Positions 63,896 through 64,000 of a DNA stretch of 64,000 nt are shown in pieces (the stretch's first letter is position 1; every line of letters begins with the position of its first letter). A program made the translations under genes and the position numbers. Origin of the DNA: Prosapia bicincta (taxonomy: Eukaryota; Arthropoda; Insecta; Hemiptera; Cercopidae); contig JBAIZL010000001.1 of NCBI GenBank assembly GCA_036971475.1, positions 151,927,544 through 151,991,543 on the forward strand, read 5' to 3'. The notes below the pieces were generated by a model. That model was not told the origin of the DNA and ran no database searches. It saw only the letters and a list, made by a program, of their open reading frames with translations.

Positions 63896-64000
63896 TTTCT
63901 CAATTTTTCTGGTGTGGATGTTCGGTCCGTGGTGTTGGTACTTGTTGACGTCATACACTTTTCCTCTTGAGTCTTGTGTATAATGGTTTTGAATAGTATG
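63896..64000. other. right edge, no feature recognised
   Basis: Short sequence within ATIC intron 9, possibly more of the PLE leader; GC-richer than its surroundings. Confidence 0.35.

Noticed and set aside
60225..64000. Further ATIC exons
   Set aside because: I looked for the expected C-terminal motif after exon 9 (WLRHHP-like) and found none; the region is filled by PLEs and repeats.

Overview
This window looks like an arthropod nuclear genome. It is AT-rich, its genes are split by introns of 1-6 kb, and it is crowded with transposable elements typical of arthropods (mariner, pogo/Tigger, Penelope-like, an RNase H-bearing LINE, MITEs and foldbacks) and with (TA)n and (CA)n tracts. I cannot name the species. 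Two real host genes are visible, both cut by the window edges. The coordinates of spliced genes come from reading exons by eye: conserved protein motifs, GT/AG sites and matching phases.

Positions 1-9.2 kb hold the 5' half of an alpha-carbonic anhydrase gene on the minus strand (coding exons at 9114-9186, 5697-5819 and 502-669). It continues past the left edge. Its introns hold a decayed pogo/Tigger transposase, a hammerhead-associated palindrome inside (TA)n, and a 5'-truncated mariner.

Positions 9.2-30.8 kb are intergenic and made mostly of repeats: several Penelope-like element (PLE) copies, a 126-bp minisatellite of about 11 units that is open in one frame, a hAT-like element with a complete 1.8-kb Tigger nested in it, MITEs, foldback elements, and palindromes abutting microsatellites.

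Positions 30.8 kb to the right edge hold ATIC (purH) on the plus strand, the bifunctional AICAR transformylase / IMP cyclohydrolase that performs the last two steps of purine synthesis. Nine exons in one consistent frame give about 464 residues of an expected ~590; the last exons lie beyond 64000. Residues K66, Y104, D125, K137, K266 and H267 fall at the same numbers as in the human enzyme. Its introns hold an I/R1-like LINE (intron 1), palindromes (intron 2), a PLE split by a Harbinger-like MITE plus a LINE tail (intron 3), a Tigger MITE and a PLE (intron 4), a mariner 25-30 bp after a splice donor (intron 7), a Tigger derivative and a 31-bp minisatellite (intron 8), and two PLE families (intron 9).

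The most interesting theme is the PLEs. At least three families carry hammerhead-ribozyme-like motifs. Several small palindromes have their centre at, or next to, that motif and sit in (TA)n tracts. Two of these palindromes, 57 kb apart, have the same two breakpoints, which suggests a small mobile unit derived from a PLE leader.
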